Positions 1 through 10,267 are shown, counted from the first letter of the stretch. The stretch is DNA of 64,000 nt from Cupriavidus necator (GCA_022041995.1 CP074381.1:3720001-3784000), one strand, 5' to 3'. Made by a program: numbers and translations. The notes: generated by a model not told the origin, from the sequence alone.

Positions 1-2
1 GT

Positions 3-1193
3 TTCTGGCGGCTGGAAGTGCCGTTCGCCATGCCGGGGCTGCTGTGGAACATGATGATGTCGATGTCCGGCGGCTGGTTCTTTGTGGTGGCGTCCGAGGC
101 GATCTCGGTGTCGGGCCACGATATCCGCCTGCCCGGCATCGGCCCCTATATCGCGCTGGCGATCCAGCAGCAGGACCTGGCCGCGATCGGCTGGGCCATC
201 CTGGCGATGCTGGTGGGCATCCTGCTGTACGACCAGCTGCTGTTCCGCCCGCTGGTGGCATGGGCCGACCGCTTCCGCTTCGAGACACTGGCGCAGGACA
301 AGCTGCCGCAGTCGTGGCTGCTGGACCTGCTGCGCCGCTCGGCGTGGGTGGGTGCAATGCTGGCGCAGACGGCGGCGCTGGCCGGGCGCACGCTGGCGTG
401 GGGCGCGCGCCGCGGGCAGGCCCCGCTGCAGCCGGACAATCCGCGGCGCGCGCTGTGGTTCGCCCGCGTGCGCGACACCGTGATCGTGCTGGTGGCCTTG
501 GCCGCGTTGCTGCGCGTGGGCTACTTCGTGCACAGCGAAGTGGGCTGGGCTGAAGTTGGCCATGTGCTGTGGCTCGGCGCGATTACGATGGTGCGCGTGG
601 TGGTGCTGATCGCGCTGGCGGCGCTGGTGTGGGTGCCGATCGGCATCGGCATCGGCCTGAATCCGGAACTGGCGCGCGTTGCCCAGCCGATTGCGCAGTT
701 CCTGGCCGCCTTCCCGGCCAACCTGATGTTCCCGCTGGCGGTGATGCTGATCGTGCGCTTCGGGCTGAACCCCGAGATCTGGCTGAGCCCGCTGCTGATC
801 CTCGGCACGCAGTGGTACATCCTCTTCAACGTGGTCGCGGGGGCGTCGGGCATCCCCACCGAGTTGAAGCTCGCCGCACGCAACTTCGGCCTGCGCGGCT
901 GGCTGCTGTGGAAGCGCTTCCTGATCCCCGCGGTCTTCCCGAGCCTGCTGACCGGGCTGGTGACGGCTGCCGGCGGCTCATGGAACGCGAGCATCGTGTC
1001 CGAGTACGTGACCTGGGGCGACCGCACCATCGTCGCCACCGGGCTCGGCAGCTATATCGCCGAGACCACCGCGCGCGGCGACTTCCCGCGCATCGCGCTG
1101 GGCATCGGCGTGATGGCGCTGTTCGTGGTCGGCTTCAACCGGCTGCTGTGGAACCGCCTGTATCAACTTGCGCAGGAGCGCACCCGCTTGTAA
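3..1193 (+). CDS. ABC transporter permease, NitT/TauT type (5' end outside window)
   Basis: Inner-membrane permease of a nitrate/sulfonate/taurine-type ABC importer. The open frame runs in from the left edge, so only the last ~396 codons are present. The first residues (FWRLEVPFAMPGLLWN) are the end of one binding-protein-dependent transport domain with its EAA-type loop, followed by SGGWFFVVASEAI. A second hydrophobic domain follows at roughly residues 150-390, with a second EAA-like loop near FGLRGWLLWKRFLIPAVFPS. This makes it a fused two-domain permease rather than the usual single SsuC/TauC unit. The ATPase gene starts 7 bp downstream, so the two form an operon. The substrate cannot be read from the sequence. 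Confidence 0.85.
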   Translation, partial: FWRLEVPFAMPGLLWNMMMSMSGGWFFVVASEAISVSGHDIRLPGIGPYIALAIQQQDLAAIGWAILAMLVGILLYDQLLFRPLVAWADRFRFETLAQDKLPQSWLLDLLRRSAWVGAMLAQTAALAGRTLAWGARRGQAPLQPDNPRRALWFARVRDTVIVLVALAALLRVGYFVHSEVGWAEVGHVLWLGAITMVRVVVLIALAALVWVPIGIGIGLNPELARVAQPIAQFLAAFPANLMFPLAVMLIVRFGLNPEIWLSPLLILGTQWYILFNVVAGASGIPTELKLAARNFGLRGWLLWKRFLIPAVFPSLLTGLVTAAGGSWNASIVSEYVTWGDRTIVATGLGSYIAETTARGDFPRIALGIGVMALFVVGFNRLLWNRLYQLAQERTRL

Positions 1194-1200
1194 GGCAACG

Positions 1201-2537
1201 ATGGCAGAGAACATTGCATCCACCGCCGCCCCCGCCGTGATCGAGCTGCGCGGCGTCGGCAAGATCTTCCGCACCGCCAGCCAGAGCGACCGCGCCGTGC
1301 TCGAAGGCGTGGACCTGACGCTGCGCGAGGGCGAGATCGTCGCCATGCTGGGCAAGTCCGGCTCGGGCAAGTCCACGCTGCTGCGCATCATGGCCTGGCT
1401 GGTCGGCGCCGACCGCGGCGAGGTGCATTTTCGCGGCGAGCGCCTGGCCGGCACCGCCGAAGGCATCGCCATGGTGTTCCAGTCGTTCGCGCTGTTCCCG
1501 TGGCTGACGGTGCAGCAGAACGTCGAGCTGGGGCTCGAAGCCCAGGGCGTGCCCAGGGCCGAGCGCGAGCGCCGCGCCGAGGCCGCGATCGACATGATCG
1601 GGCTGGCCGGCTTCAACAGCGCGCTGCCGCGCGAGCTGTCGGGCGGCATGCGCCAGCGCGTGGGCATTGCGCGCGCGCTGGTGACCGGGCCGGACCTGCT
1701 GCTGATGGATGAAGCCTTCTCGGCCCTGGACGTGCTGACCGGCGAGACCCTGCGCGACGAGATGCTGGCGCTGTGGGAAAGCGGGCGCGCCAATATCCGG
1801 AGCATCCTGATCGTCTCGCACAATATCGAAGAGGCGGTGATGATGGCCGACCGCATCGTGATTCTGTCGAGCGACCCGGGCCGCATCCGCGCCGAGGTGC
1901 CGGTGGCGCTGCCGCGCCCGCGCAACCGCGACAGCGTGCAGTGCGCGCGCTGGTCGACGAGATCTACGCGCTGATGACCGCCCCCGCCGCCGAAGCGCGC
2001 CTGCCCGCGCAAGCGCCCGCGCGCCAGATCGCCTACCGGCTGCCGGATGCCGACATCAGCCAGATGGAAGCCATCCTCGACCTGCTGTGCGAGGCGCCCT
2101 TCAACTGCCGCGCCGACCTGCCCCATCTGGCCGACGAGGCCGGCCTCACCGACGACGAACTGCTGCCTGCGTGCGAAGCGCTGCAGCTGGTGCAACTGGT
2201 GTCGATCGAGCGGGGCGACATCGCCGCCACCGAGGCCGGCCGCGCATGGTACGCCGCCGGGCCGCAGCAACGCAAGGTGATGTTCGGCCAGCAGCTGCTG
2301 GGCAACGTCGCGCTGGCCGCGCATATCCGCCGAGAACTGGTGGCCAGCGAGGCCGGCGAGATCCGCGAGGAACAGGTGCTGCACGAACTGGAGCAGTTCC
2401 TGAAGCCCGCCGAGGCCGAGCGCGTGCTCAGCGTGGCGATCGGCTGGGGGCGCTACGGCGAGATCTACGAGTACCGCTACAACAGCGGCATGCTGACACT
2501 GCCCGAGGAAGAGCTGCCGCAGGGGCAAGGGGCTTAA
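1201..2537 (+). CDS. ABC transporter ATPase with C-terminal AAA-associated domain (one frameshift)
   Basis: Cytoplasmic ATPase that energises the upstream permease. The N-terminal half has all ABC motifs: Walker A GKSGSGKST, Q-loop FQSFALFPW, signature LSGGMRQR, Walker B LLLMDEAFSALD and the switch histidine in IVSHN. The second half (about the last 180 residues, from DADISQMEAILDLL onward) matches the AAA-associated domain found on NitT/TauT-family ATPases. The frame breaks near 1941: the ATPase frame would otherwise end early with a basic tail, while the next frame continues as VRALVDEIYALM and runs to 2537. Adding one G in GTGCAGTGCG restores a single protein of about 445 residues. I read this as a sequencing error; a true split gene is less likely. 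Confidence 0.82.
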
Positions 2538-2549
2538 GCCACTCCCACG

Positions 2550-2589
2550 GTTTTCTCCCCTCTCCCTCAAGCGGGAGAGGGGGGAAAAC
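2550..2589. terminator. Bidirectional hairpin terminator between convergent genes
   Basis: A 17-bp stem with a single mismatch (arms at 2550-2566 and 2573-2589) closes a six-base loop TCAAGC. Arms end in TTTT/AAAA on both strands, so it can stop transcription from the ABC operon and from the opposing FUSC gene. Confidence 0.7.
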
Positions 2590-2610
2590 CAACGGCCTTC
2601 GATCGCGCTG

Positions 2611-5007
2611 CTAGTCGCGCGCACGCATGGCGCGCCCGATGGCCCCCGTGCGCAGCGCGATCTTGGCCGCATCCTCGCGCAACGCGCGCAGGCGGCGGTC
2701 CAGCACCGCATTGGCCGGACGGCCGGTGGAGCTGGCGGTGGGCCCGGCCTCATGGCTGGATTCACCGGCGGCGGCCGCGTGCACCAGCACGTCGGTGCGG
2801 CGCTTGTCGGCCGAATCGGCCAGGCGGGCGCGGCGTTCGGCGACGGCGTCTTCGGCGGCCTCGGCGACTTCGGCGCTGACAGTGGCCGCTACCGGTTCGG
2901 CACCGGCGGCAGCTTCAGCGGGAGGTTCGTGCGCCTTGTCCGCGGCCACGGGCGCTGCCTCCTTGCGCTCCACCGGCGTTTTCCCGCTGCGGATAAAGCC
3001 CGCGCCGCGGCCGCCGCCCCGCTCATCGGCATGCAGCCGCTCGCTGGCCACCTGCAGGCTGTGGCTGGCGGCCTCGGTGGCCTGCTCGATCGCGGCTTCC
3101 GCGGCCGGAATATCGAGCTCTTCATAGTGCTGGCGCACCTGGATGCGCGCCGCCGCCACGTGCGCCGCCACCAGGTAGTTCTGCACGATAAAGCGGTTCA
3201 GGTTGTCCACCGCGCGGTGCCGGCTCTTGGGCTCGTCCTGCATGCGCTGGAACGACGAGATCAGCGCCGACAGGTTGTCCATGAACTGCTTGCGCTGCAC
3301 GCGGTAGGCAAAGTCATCCTTGGTCCGGCGCAGCAGCAGGTCGCGCGTGGCGCCGATATAGCGGCGGTTGGCCTGCAGCACGCCTTCCACCAGCTTGGGG
3401 ATGGCGCGGTATTCCCAGCTCGGCAGCACAAAGCTGAACAGCGAGGCGATGATGCCGCCGATCACTGTGTCCACCAGCCGCTCGCCCGCCACGGTGGGGC
3501 TACCCGGCATCAGCAGGTGGATCTGGATCAGCACCTGGATGCAGGCGGCAATCGCGGTGTAGCGGTACTTGATGGTCACGAACGCGGCGCTGGCCACCAG
3601 CGACAGGAACAGCACGCCCAGCAGGATCAGCGGCTGGTGCACCACCTTCAGGATCCCGACCGAGACCACGCAGCCGATCAGCGTGCCGATCACGCGGTCG
3701 TTGTAGCGCTGCTTGGTCATGCTGAAGTTGGGCTTCAGGATGACGATGATGGTCAGCAGGATCCAGTAGCTGTGCGACACATAGGGCAGGTGCTCGGCGA
3801 TCCACAGACCCAGCGCCACCGCCATCGAGATCCGCACCGCGAAGCGGAACGCCGGCGAACGCCACTTCAGGTTGTCGCGCAGCACGCTGAACTCATACTT
3901 CTGGCGCGTCAGGAACGGCGTCATGTCCGAGCCGGGCAGCACCCTGGCCGGCTCCACCGGCGTGCGCGACGCTTCGTGCAGCTGGCCGACCAGCGTGATC
4001 GCGCCGCGCATCATGTCGAGCGTTTCAGCCAGCGCCGTCATTGCCGCCGGGTTGATATGGTGGTGCCGCAACTGCGTGATCTCGGCCTCGACCGCGCGCA
4101 GGCCCTGGCGGTATTCCACCGTGGCGTATGAGGCGCGGCCGCGCGTGACCTCGTAGGCGATCTCCTCCACGTCCTTGCACATCTGCACTACCAGCCCGCG
4201 CAGGTGGTCCAGCACCGGCGTGCCGGCAAACGTCTGGCGCAGCAGCGGATAGTCGGTGTTGGTCGACAGGATGTACTCGTACAGGTCGAGCATGCGCATG
4301 TGCACCTGCACCAGCAGCCCGTCGTGCGGGGTGCGGTTGCCGCGCAGCACCAGGTCGCGCGCGGCCTGCTGGCGCTCGGCTACCACGATCTGCTGGCGCA
4401 CCAGCTGGTTGAACTGGGCCTCGTAGTCGTTGCCGGCGTCGTAGAAGCCGGCCTTGATCTCGAGATAGCCGGCCAGCTCATACAATGATTCGGCCAGCAC
4501 TTGCTGCTTGGTGCGGCGCTCGGTGATCCAGCTCACCAGCATCGCATAGCCGAGATAAGCGACCGCGCCGATGCTGAACAGCGCCGCGTGCTCCAGCGCG
4601 CGCCGCACCAGGAAGTCTTCGTTGATGGTCAGCGTCATCACGAACAGCGCCGCGAACTGCAGCGGCAGCGTCTTGTTGCCGTACACCGTCATCATGCCGG
4701 CCAGGAACGTCACCAGCACCAGCAGGAACGGCATCACGCGCGGGAACGGCGTGGCCAGCGCCACCACCAGCGTGACCACGCTGCACAGCAGCACGCTGGC
4801 CAGCATCTCGTTGAACTTGTGGTTCAGCGGACTGGGCAGGTCCATCAGGCTGGTACACAGCGCCCCCATCGACACCACCATCGCGGTGGGCAGGTCACTG
4901 AAGTGCAGCGCGATCAGCGTGGCGCCGATCACGCCCGTGGCCGAGCGCAGCCCGCGGTAGACGTAGTGCGAATACAGGAAGGTGCGGGGATCGTGCGCGT
5001 ATTGCAT
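2611..5007 (-). CDS. FUSC-family inner-membrane protein (YccS/YhfK-like)
   Basis: A protein of 798 residues with two blocks of hydrophobic helices (roughly residues 20-165 and 385-530), each followed by a soluble helical segment. This is the layout of the FUSC/YccS family, related to aromatic-acid exporter AaeB and fusaric-acid resistance proteins. The start MQYAHDPRTFLYSHYVYRG fits the family N-terminus. The C-terminal ~150 residues are low-complexity and Ala/Glu/Arg-rich, likely a disordered cytoplasmic tail. It stands alone, convergent with the ABC operon. The transported substrate is unknown; efflux is inferred from the family. Confidence 0.8.
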   Translation of the reverse strand: MQYAHDPRTFLYSHYVYRGLRSATGVIGATLIALHFSDLPTAMVVSMGALCTSLMDLPSPLNHKFNEMLASVLLCSVVTLVVALATPFPRVMPFLLVLVTFLAGMMTVYGNKTLPLQFAALFVMTLTINEDFLVRRALEHAALFSIGAVAYLGYAMLVSWITERRTKQQVLAESLYELAGYLEIKAGFYDAGNDYEAQFNQLVRQQIVVAERQQAARDLVLRGNRTPHDGLLVQVHMRMLDLYEYILSTNTDYPLLRQTFAGTPVLDHLRGLVVQMCKDVEEIAYEVTRGRASYATVEYRQGLRAVEAEITQLRHHHINPAAMTALAETLDMMRGAITLVGQLHEASRTPVEPARVLPGSDMTPFLTRQKYEFSVLRDNLKWRSPAFRFAVRISMAVALGLWIAEHLPYVSHSYWILLTIIVILKPNFSMTKQRYNDRVIGTLIGCVVSVGILKVVHQPLILLGVLFLSLVASAAFVTIKYRYTAIAACIQVLIQIHLLMPGSPTVAGERLVDTVIGGIIASLFSFVLPSWEYRAIPKLVEGVLQANRRYIGATRDLLLRRTKDDFAYRVQRKQFMDNLSALISSFQRMQDEPKSRHRAVDNLNRFIVQNYLVAAHVAAARIQVRQHYEELDIPAAEAAIEQATEAASHSLQVASERLHADERGGGRGAGFIRSGKTPVERKEAAPVAADKAHEPPAEAAAGAEPVAATVSAEVAEAAEDAVAERRARLADSADKRRTDVLVHAAAAGESSHEAGPTASSTGRPANAVLDRRLRALREDAAKIALRTGAIGRAMRARD

Positions 5008-5057
5008 GCAGCGGGGGCGATGGCGTGCGGTGGCGGGTGTGGCAGCGGAAGACTAGT

Positions 5058-6872
5058 TCACTGGCCCAGCCAGCGCGAGCGGGCCGCGTGCCGTCCGCTC
5101 TCCGGCTTCAACTTGAACTGCGCCGCCGGCTCGCGCGCCAGCGTCACCGGCCGCGCCTGCAGCTCGTCGCGGCGGAAAGCGTGCAGCTCGATGCGGTCGC
5201 CGGTGCGGTAGCGCGCCAGCAGCTTGTCGAGCTGGCCGGGCGCCACGCGCAGGCCGTCGAGGGCCACCAGCAGGTCGCCCGCGGACAGGCCCGCGGCCTG
5301 CGCCGCGCCGCCATCCAGCACCTGGCTGACGCGCACCCAGCCGTCCTCGGTCTTGACCTTGATGCCCAGCGCCGCGGTGCGCGACGGCTTCTGCGCCTCG
5401 GCCTTGACGCCGAACGTCTTGAACAGCGCCGGCAGCGGCAGCTCGCCGGTGCCTTCGGTCAGAGAACGCAGCAGCGGCCCCATGCGCAGGCCGGTGACTT
5501 CATCGAACAGCGCCTGGACCTCGGCCTCGGTCACGCCGCGCTGCACCGCGCCCGGCGCATAGAAGCCGCGGCCGTAGCGGCGCCACAGCGCGCGCATGAC
5601 ATCATCCAGCGAACGGCGCCCGCGGGTCTTGTCGCGGATGGTCAGGTCCAGCGCCAGCGCCACCAGCGAGCCCTTGGTGTAGTAGCTGACGATGGCGTTG
5701 GGGGCGTTTTCGTCCTGGCGGTAGTACTTGGTCCAGGCGTCGAACGAACTCTGCGCCACGCTCTGCTTGGTGCGGCCGCTGCCGCGCAGCACGCCGTTCC
5801 AGGTCTTGGCCAGCATCTCGACGTACTGCGCTTCGGTCACGCAGCCCGAGCGCACCAGCACCAGGTCGTCGTAGTAGCTGGTGAAGCCTTCGAACAGCCA
5901 CAGCAGCGGCGTGTGGGTTTCCTCGGCCAGCCGGTACGGCACGAACGCGGCCGGCTTGATGCGCTTGACGTTCCAGGTGTGGAAATACTCATGGCTGCAC
6001 AGTCCGAGGAAGGTGCGATAACCCTCGCTGGTGTCGCTGTCGCCGCGCACGGGTAAATCATTGCGCGCGCACATCAACGCGGTGCTGGCGCGATGCTCCA
6101 GGCCGCCGTAGCCATCGGTGGTGACCATCGTCATGAAGACGTAGCGGCGGTTGCTGTCCAGGAACGGCGCCTGCACGGTCTTGGGTTCGAACAGCCGGAT
6201 CTGCGCCTCGCAGATGCGCTTCAGGTCGCGACACACGCGCTCAAGGTCGAGCTGCGGCACGCGGCCGGTGAAGACCACGTCATGCTGCGCGCCGCAGGCG
6301 CGGAAGCTGGCCAGCTGGAAGTTACCCATCTCGACCGGATGGTCGACCAGCTCATCATAGTCGGCCACCTGGTAGCGGCCGAAGCCGTAGCACTTCGCGC
6401 CGCCGCGGCCAGGCGCCTCGCGCATGGCGGTGGCCACGCGCCAGTCGCGGTAAGCTTCGCCCGCGGGCGCGTGGATATCGACCGTGCAGGGATGATCGGC
6501 CTGCCCCGCCACGCACAGGAATACCGAGCTGCCGTTGAAGAAGCCATGCGTGGTGTCGAGGTGCGCGGCGCGCACCGACAGGTCCCAGGCATAGACCTCG
6601 TAGCTCACCGTCAGCGGGCCATCGGCAACGCTGACCGGCGCGGCCTGCCAGCTCTGCTTGTCGAGCTTGGTCAGCCTGACCTCGCGCCCGCCCGCATCAG
6701 CGCGGATGCGCACGATATGGCGCGCGAAGTCCCGGATCATGTAGCTGCCCGGGATCCATGCCGGCAGCGAGAAACACTGGCCTGCGGGGTCGGGCTCGCT
6801 CACGGTGACGGTGACGGCAAACAGGTGCGCTTCAGGCTGAAGCGGGGCGATGGCGTAGCGGATCGGCGTCAT
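5058..6872 (-). CDS. M61-family metallopeptidase with PDZ domain
   Basis: A protein of 604 residues of the glycyl-aminopeptidase (M61) family. The zinc motif HEYFH is seen in SHEYFHTWNVKRIKP near residue 293, in the middle of the protein as expected. An N-terminal beta-rich domain precedes it (FSLPAWIPGSYMIRDFARH is the typical family segment). A C-terminal PDZ domain (VSQVLDGGAAQAAGLSAGD, near residue 525) follows. No signal peptide is visible, so a cytoplasmic location is likely. The gene lies 70 bp upstream-side of the reductase gene in the same orientation. The natural substrate is not known for most members. Confidence 0.88.
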   Translation of the reverse strand: MTPIRYAIAPLQPEAHLFAVTVTVSEPDPAGQCFSLPAWIPGSYMIRDFARHIVRIRADAGGREVRLTKLDKQSWQAAPVSVADGPLTVSYEVYAWDLSVRAAHLDTTHGFFNGSSVFLCVAGQADHPCTVDIHAPAGEAYRDWRVATAMREAPGRGGAKCYGFGRYQVADYDELVDHPVEMGNFQLASFRACGAQHDVVFTGRVPQLDLERVCRDLKRICEAQIRLFEPKTVQAPFLDSNRRYVFMTMVTTDGYGGLEHRASTALMCARNDLPVRGDSDTSEGYRTFLGLCSHEYFHTWNVKRIKPAAFVPYRLAEETHTPLLWLFEGFTSYYDDLVLVRSGCVTEAQYVEMLAKTWNGVLRGSGRTKQSVAQSSFDAWTKYYRQDENAPNAIVSYYTKGSLVALALDLTIRDKTRGRRSLDDVMRALWRRYGRGFYAPGAVQRGVTEAEVQALFDEVTGLRMGPLLRSLTEGTGELPLPALFKTFGVKAEAQKPSRTAALGIKVKTEDGWVRVSQVLDGGAAQAAGLSAGDLLVALDGLRVAPGQLDKLLARYRTGDRIELHAFRRDELQARPVTLAREPAAQFKLKPESGRHAARSRWLGQ

Positions 6873-6942
6873 GGGCAGGATTGTAACGTCGGCGCTTGCG
6901 GGTAGCGCCGACGCGGTTTTGCAGCAAAGCGACGGGCAGTGA

Positions 6943-7947
6943 TCAGCCGCGATTCACATCCACCACCACGCGCCCGCGCATGCCGCCTGCCATGATCTTG
7001 CGGCCGGCCTCGATCGCATCGCCCAGGCCGATCTCGCGCGTCAGCGCATTGAGCCGGTCCGGCTCCAGGTCGCTGGCCAGCCGCTGCCAGGCCTGCTCGC
7101 GCAGCGGCATCGCCGCCATCACGCTGTCGATGCCGTGCAAGGTGATGCCGCGCAGGATGAACGGCGCCACCGACCCCGGGAAGTCCAGGCCCTGCGCCAG
7201 CCCGCACGCCGTCACCACGCCGCCGTAGCGCACCTGGGCGCAGGCATTGACCAGTGTGTGCGAGCCGACCGAGTCGACCACCGCGGCCCAGCGCTCTTTC
7301 TGCAGCGGCTTGCCGGGCACGCCCAGTTCGGCGCGGTCGATCACTGCATCGGCGCCCAGCGCCTTCAGGAAATCCGCTTCCCTGGTCTTGCCGGTCGAGG
7401 CCACCACCTTGTAGCCAAGCTTGCTCAACAGCGAGATCGCCACCGTCCCCACCCCGCCCGATGCGCCGGTCACCAGCACCTCGCCATCGCCGGGGCGCAC
7501 CGGGCCGTTGACGCCGCCGCGCTCCAGTGCCAGCACCGACAGCATCGCGGTATAACCCGCGGTGCCGATCGCCATGGCCTGGCGCGTGGTGAAGGCGTCG
7601 GGCAGGCGCACCAGCCACTCGCCCTTCAGGCGTGCGCGCTGGGCCAGGCAGCCCCAATGCGTCTCGCCCACGCCATAGCCATTGAGCACCACCTTGTCGC
7701 CGGCCTTCCAGCGCGGGTGCGCGGACTCCAGCACCGTGCCGGCGCCGTCGATGCCCGCCACCATCGGCCACTTGCGCACCACCGGTGAGCGGCCCGTGAT
7801 CGCCAGCCCGTCCTTGAAGTTGATGGTGGAGTAGTCGACGGCAACCAGCACGCCGCCGTCAGCGGGCAGCTGCGCGTCGTCGAGCGTGGCGATATTGGCC
7901 TGGGTGGCGCCGTCGGCCTGGGTCAGCAGCAATGCCTGGAAGGTCAT
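6943..7947 (-). CDS. acuI: AcuI/YhdH-type zinc-free quinone oxidoreductase family (acryloyl-CoA reductase-like)
   Basis: NADPH-dependent medium-chain reductase of the YhdH/AcuI group, which reduces acryloyl-CoA to propanoyl-CoA. The family N-terminal signature DYSTINFKDGLAITG and GIDGAGTV are present. The Rossmann motif is TGASGGVGTVA near residue 155. I start at the ATG at 7947 because AAAGGAG lies just ahead; an upstream in-frame start at 7980 lacks a ribosome site. The length of 334 residues is normal. The gene sits alone between the M61 peptidase and dsbC. The symbol follows the family; the exact substrate is inferred. Confidence 0.82.
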   Translation of the reverse strand: MTFQALLLTQADGATQANIATLDDAQLPADGGVLVAVDYSTINFKDGLAITGRSPVVRKWPMVAGIDGAGTVLESAHPRWKAGDKVVLNGYGVGETHWGCLAQRARLKGEWLVRLPDAFTTRQAMAIGTAGYTAMLSVLALERGGVNGPVRPGDGEVLVTGASGGVGTVAISLLSKLGYKVVASTGKTREADFLKALGADAVIDRAELGVPGKPLQKERWAAVVDSVGSHTLVNACAQVRYGGVVTACGLAQGLDFPGSVAPFILRGITLHGIDSVMAAMPLREQAWQRLASDLEPDRLNALTREIGLGDAIEAGRKIMAGGMRGRVVVDVNRG

Positions 7948-8006
7948 GGTGTCTCCTTTGTCGCCTGTCGGCGATCGCATGGAATAAGGGGAAGGCAGAA
8001 AGCAGA

Positions 8007-8028
8007 ACGGCCGGACAAGTCCGGCCGT
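8007..8028 (-). terminator. Palindromic hairpin downstream of dsbC
   Basis: Perfect 10-bp arms ACGGCCGGAC / GTCCGGCCGT separated by AA, 30 bp past the dsbC stop. The run of T after it is poor (TTCTGCTTTCTG on the minus strand), so termination is plausible but not certain. Confidence 0.45.
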
Positions 8029-8058
8029 CGATCGGGCCGGGACAGGTCCGGCGCGCGC

Positions 8059-8808
8059 TTATTTCTTGAGGCTGGCGAGCTTGCGCTCCAGCGTGGCCAC
8101 GTCCGCCGCGCCCGGGATGCGAGTGCCGTCGGTGAAGAACACCGCCGGCGTGCCGGTCACGTTCAGGCTGTGGCCCAATGCCAGGTTCTCTTCCAGCGGG
8201 GTCTTGCAGCTGCCGTTGCCGCTCAGCGCCACCTGCTTGAGCATCCAGTCGCGCCAGGCCTTGGTGCGGTCGGACGCGCACCAGACCTGCTTGGCCTTGG
8301 TTTCAGAATCCGGCGACAGCACCGGGTACAGGAAGGTGTACACGGTGATGTTGTCCATCTGCTGGAAGGTCTGCTCGATGCGCTTGCAGTAGCCGCAGTT
8401 GGGGTCGGAGAACACCGCCACCTGGCGGCTGCCGTCGCCCTTGGTCCACTTGATCGCGCGCGCCAGCGGCAGATCTGTCCACTTGATGCGGTTGATCTCG
8501 GCCAGCCGCTCCTCGGTCAGGTTGGTGCCGGTGCGGGTGTCGATCATCTCGCCGTTCAGGATGTAGCGGCCCGAGGTATCGGTGTAGACCACCTGCCCGC
8601 CGATGTTGGCCTCGAACAGGCCGGGCACCGGGGTCTTGGTCACGCTCTTCACTTCGGCGCGGCCGCCCAGCATCTTCTGCAGCGACTCCTTGATGCGGTC
8701 GGTGCCGGGCTCGCCGGCGGCCATGGCATGCAGCGCGAAGCCCGCTGCGGCCAGGCCGCCGGCAATGGCGGTGGTCCAGGCAGTGTGGCGGCGCAGGAAT
8801 TGGAACAT
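8059..8808 (-). CDS. dsbC: Thiol:disulfide interchange protein DsbC
   Basis: Periplasmic disulfide isomerase of 249 residues. A signal peptide covers about residues 1-30 (hydrophobic [17 protein letters not shown]). An N-terminal dimerisation domain (residues ~35-100) leads into a thioredoxin-fold domain with the active site CGYC at residues 138-141 in [11 protein letters not shown]. The cis-proline loop is seen in [12 protein letters not shown]. Two further cysteines (WCASD and GSCKTP) match the structural disulfide of DsbC. The gene follows the hydroxylase gene in the same direction after 52 bp. Confidence 0.95.
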   Translation of the reverse strand: MFQFLRRHTAWTTAIAGGLAAAGFALHAMAAGEPGTDRIKESLQKMLGGRAEVKSVTKTPVPGLFEANIGGQVVYTDTSGRYILNGEMIDTRTGTNLTEERLAEINRIKWTDLPLARAIKWTKGDGSRQVAVFSDPNCGYCKRIEQTFQQMDNITVYTFLYPVLSPDSETKAKQVWCASDRTKAWRDWMLKQVALSGNGSCKTPLEENLALGHSLNVTGTPAVFFTDGTRIPGAADVATLERKLASLKK

Positions 8809-8860
8809 GTGGACTCCAGAGTATTCTGGTAAAGGATCGGACCGTTGGTTCAGCTTGCGG

Positions 8861-10156
8861 TCAGCCGAGCGCGCGCTTGATCAGCAAGCGCTTGAGCAAG
8901 GACTGGCCGCCCACCGCGCGCATGCCGGTGTTGCGCACCACGCGGGCCACGCCGCCCGGCAGCGAGAACAGCCGGTGCAGCCCGTCGGTGGCCGCGGTCA
9001 GCGACAGCAGGTCAGTGGCGCGGGCGCGTTCATAACGGCGCAGCAGGCGCAGGTCGCCCTCGCTGCGGAAAGGTTCTTTGTCGGCCATCACGCGGCCAAG
9101 TTCCGCCACGTCGCGCAGGCCCAGGTTCATGCCCTGCCCGGCCAGCGGATGCACCACGTGGGCGGCGTCGCCCACCAGCGCCACGTGCGGCTGCACGAAG
9201 TGGTCGGCCCGCTGCAGCACCAGCGGGAAGCCCTGCGCCGGCGTCACGCAGCGCAGCGCGCCAAACTGCGCGCCGACCGCGCCGCTGGCGCCCTGCATCA
9301 CGGTGGCGGCCAGCGCCTCGGGCGACAGCGCCAGCAGCTCGCGCGCGTGGGCCTCGTCGGCGGACCAGACCATCGACACATGGTTGTCCGGCAGCGGCAG
9401 CATCGCCAGCACTTCGCCGTTGGCGGGTTCCTCGTCAGCCATCAGCTTTTCGGGCGCGCCCAGGAACCACTGCCACGCGGTTTCCTGGTGCGGGCGCTCG
9501 CAGGCGAAATTGGCGACCACGCCCAGCTGGCGGTACTTGCGCGTGCTGACGCCGATATGGCATTGCTGGCGCAGCCAGGAGCGCGCGCCGTCGGCGCCGA
9601 TCACGCAGGCCGTGCGCAGCTTCTCGCCATTGCCCAGGGTCAGCGTGACGCCGTCCGGATCGCGCTCGAACCCGCTCGCCGTGGCGTCGTGCCAGGTCAC
9701 CTGGTGCTGGAAGCCCAGCGCCGTGTCCAGTGCGCGCTCGACGTGGCTGGATTCGATGATCCACGCCAGCTGCGGCACCGCGGCCGCGTAGGCAGAGAAA
9801 TGCAGGTCCCCGTCCAGGCTCGGCGAACTCTCGGCCGCGCTGACATCGCCGAACACGCGCATGTCGCGCACCGGCTGGATCCGCGCCGGGTCCAGCGCTT
9901 CCCACACGCGCATGCGCTCCAGCAGCGCCTGCGAGCTGGCCGAGAAGGCATAGATGCGGCTGTCCCAGTCATCCGGCCCCGCCGGCGCGCGGCCGCTGGC
10001 GCGGGGCGGCCTGGGCGCGACCAGCGCCACGTCCATGCCTTGCTGGGCCAGCAGCAGCGCGCAGGACTTGCCGACGATGCCGCCGCCGACGACGGCAACC
10101 TGGAAAGCGGAGGAGTTGCGCGCGGACGGGCGCGCGGACGCGTGGGATCGGGTCAT
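8861..10156 (-). CDS. UbiH/UbiF/COQ6-family FAD-dependent hydroxylase
   Basis: Aromatic-ring hydroxylase family used in ubiquinone synthesis. The FAD-binding beta-alpha-beta motif VGGGIVG lies near residues 23-29. The second FAD motif [19 protein letters not shown] near residue 320 is the UbiH-family signature. The length of 431 residues fits. The first ~17 residues are Ser/Arg-rich and may be over-extended. Burkholderiales carry several paralogues (UbiH, UbiF, UbiM types), so which ring position this one hydroxylates is not decided here. Confidence 0.88.
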   Translation of the reverse strand: MTRSHASARPSARNSSAFQVAVVGGGIVGKSCALLLAQQGMDVALVAPRPPRASGRAPAGPDDWDSRIYAFSASSQALLERMRVWEALDPARIQPVRDMRVFGDVSAAESSPSLDGDLHFSAYAAAVPQLAWIIESSHVERALDTALGFQHQVTWHDATASGFERDPDGVTLTLGNGEKLRTACVIGADGARSWLRQQCHIGVSTRKYRQLGVVANFACERPHQETAWQWFLGAPEKLMADEEPANGEVLAMLPLPDNHVSMVWSADEAHARELLALSPEALAATVMQGASGAVGAQFGALRCVTPAQGFPLVLQRADHFVQPHVALVGDAAHVVHPLAGQGMNLGLRDVAELGRVMADKEPFRSEGDLRLLRRYERARATDLLSLTAATDGLHRLFSLPGGVARVVRNTGMRAVGGQSLLKRLLIKRALG

Positions 10157-10232
10157 GGCTGGATTATAGCCACGTCACTCCTGGCCCCGCCCCACGTCTG
10201 CTCAACCCGGCCGATGGCGAGGCCCCATCCGC

Positions 10233-10238
10233 TAGAAT
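10233..10238 (+). promoter_or_regulatory. Possible -10 element of ychF
   Basis: TAGAAT lies 30 bp ahead of the ychF ATG in a short divergent intergenic gap. No clear -35 element is seen at the right spacing. Confidence 0.3.
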
Positions 10239-10267
10239 ATGGGTTTTGCCATTTCCCGCCTTCTATC

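Noticed and set aside
2550-2589. Long inverted repeat as an insertion-sequence end
   Set aside because: It lies exactly between two convergent stop codons with A/T ends, which fits a terminator; no transposase or second copy is nearby.
978-2765. Long open frame on the minus strand across the ABC ATPase
   Set aside because: It is antisense to clear ABC motifs, and its Arg/Ala/Ser-rich translation has no family features. High GC gives many such shadow frames here.
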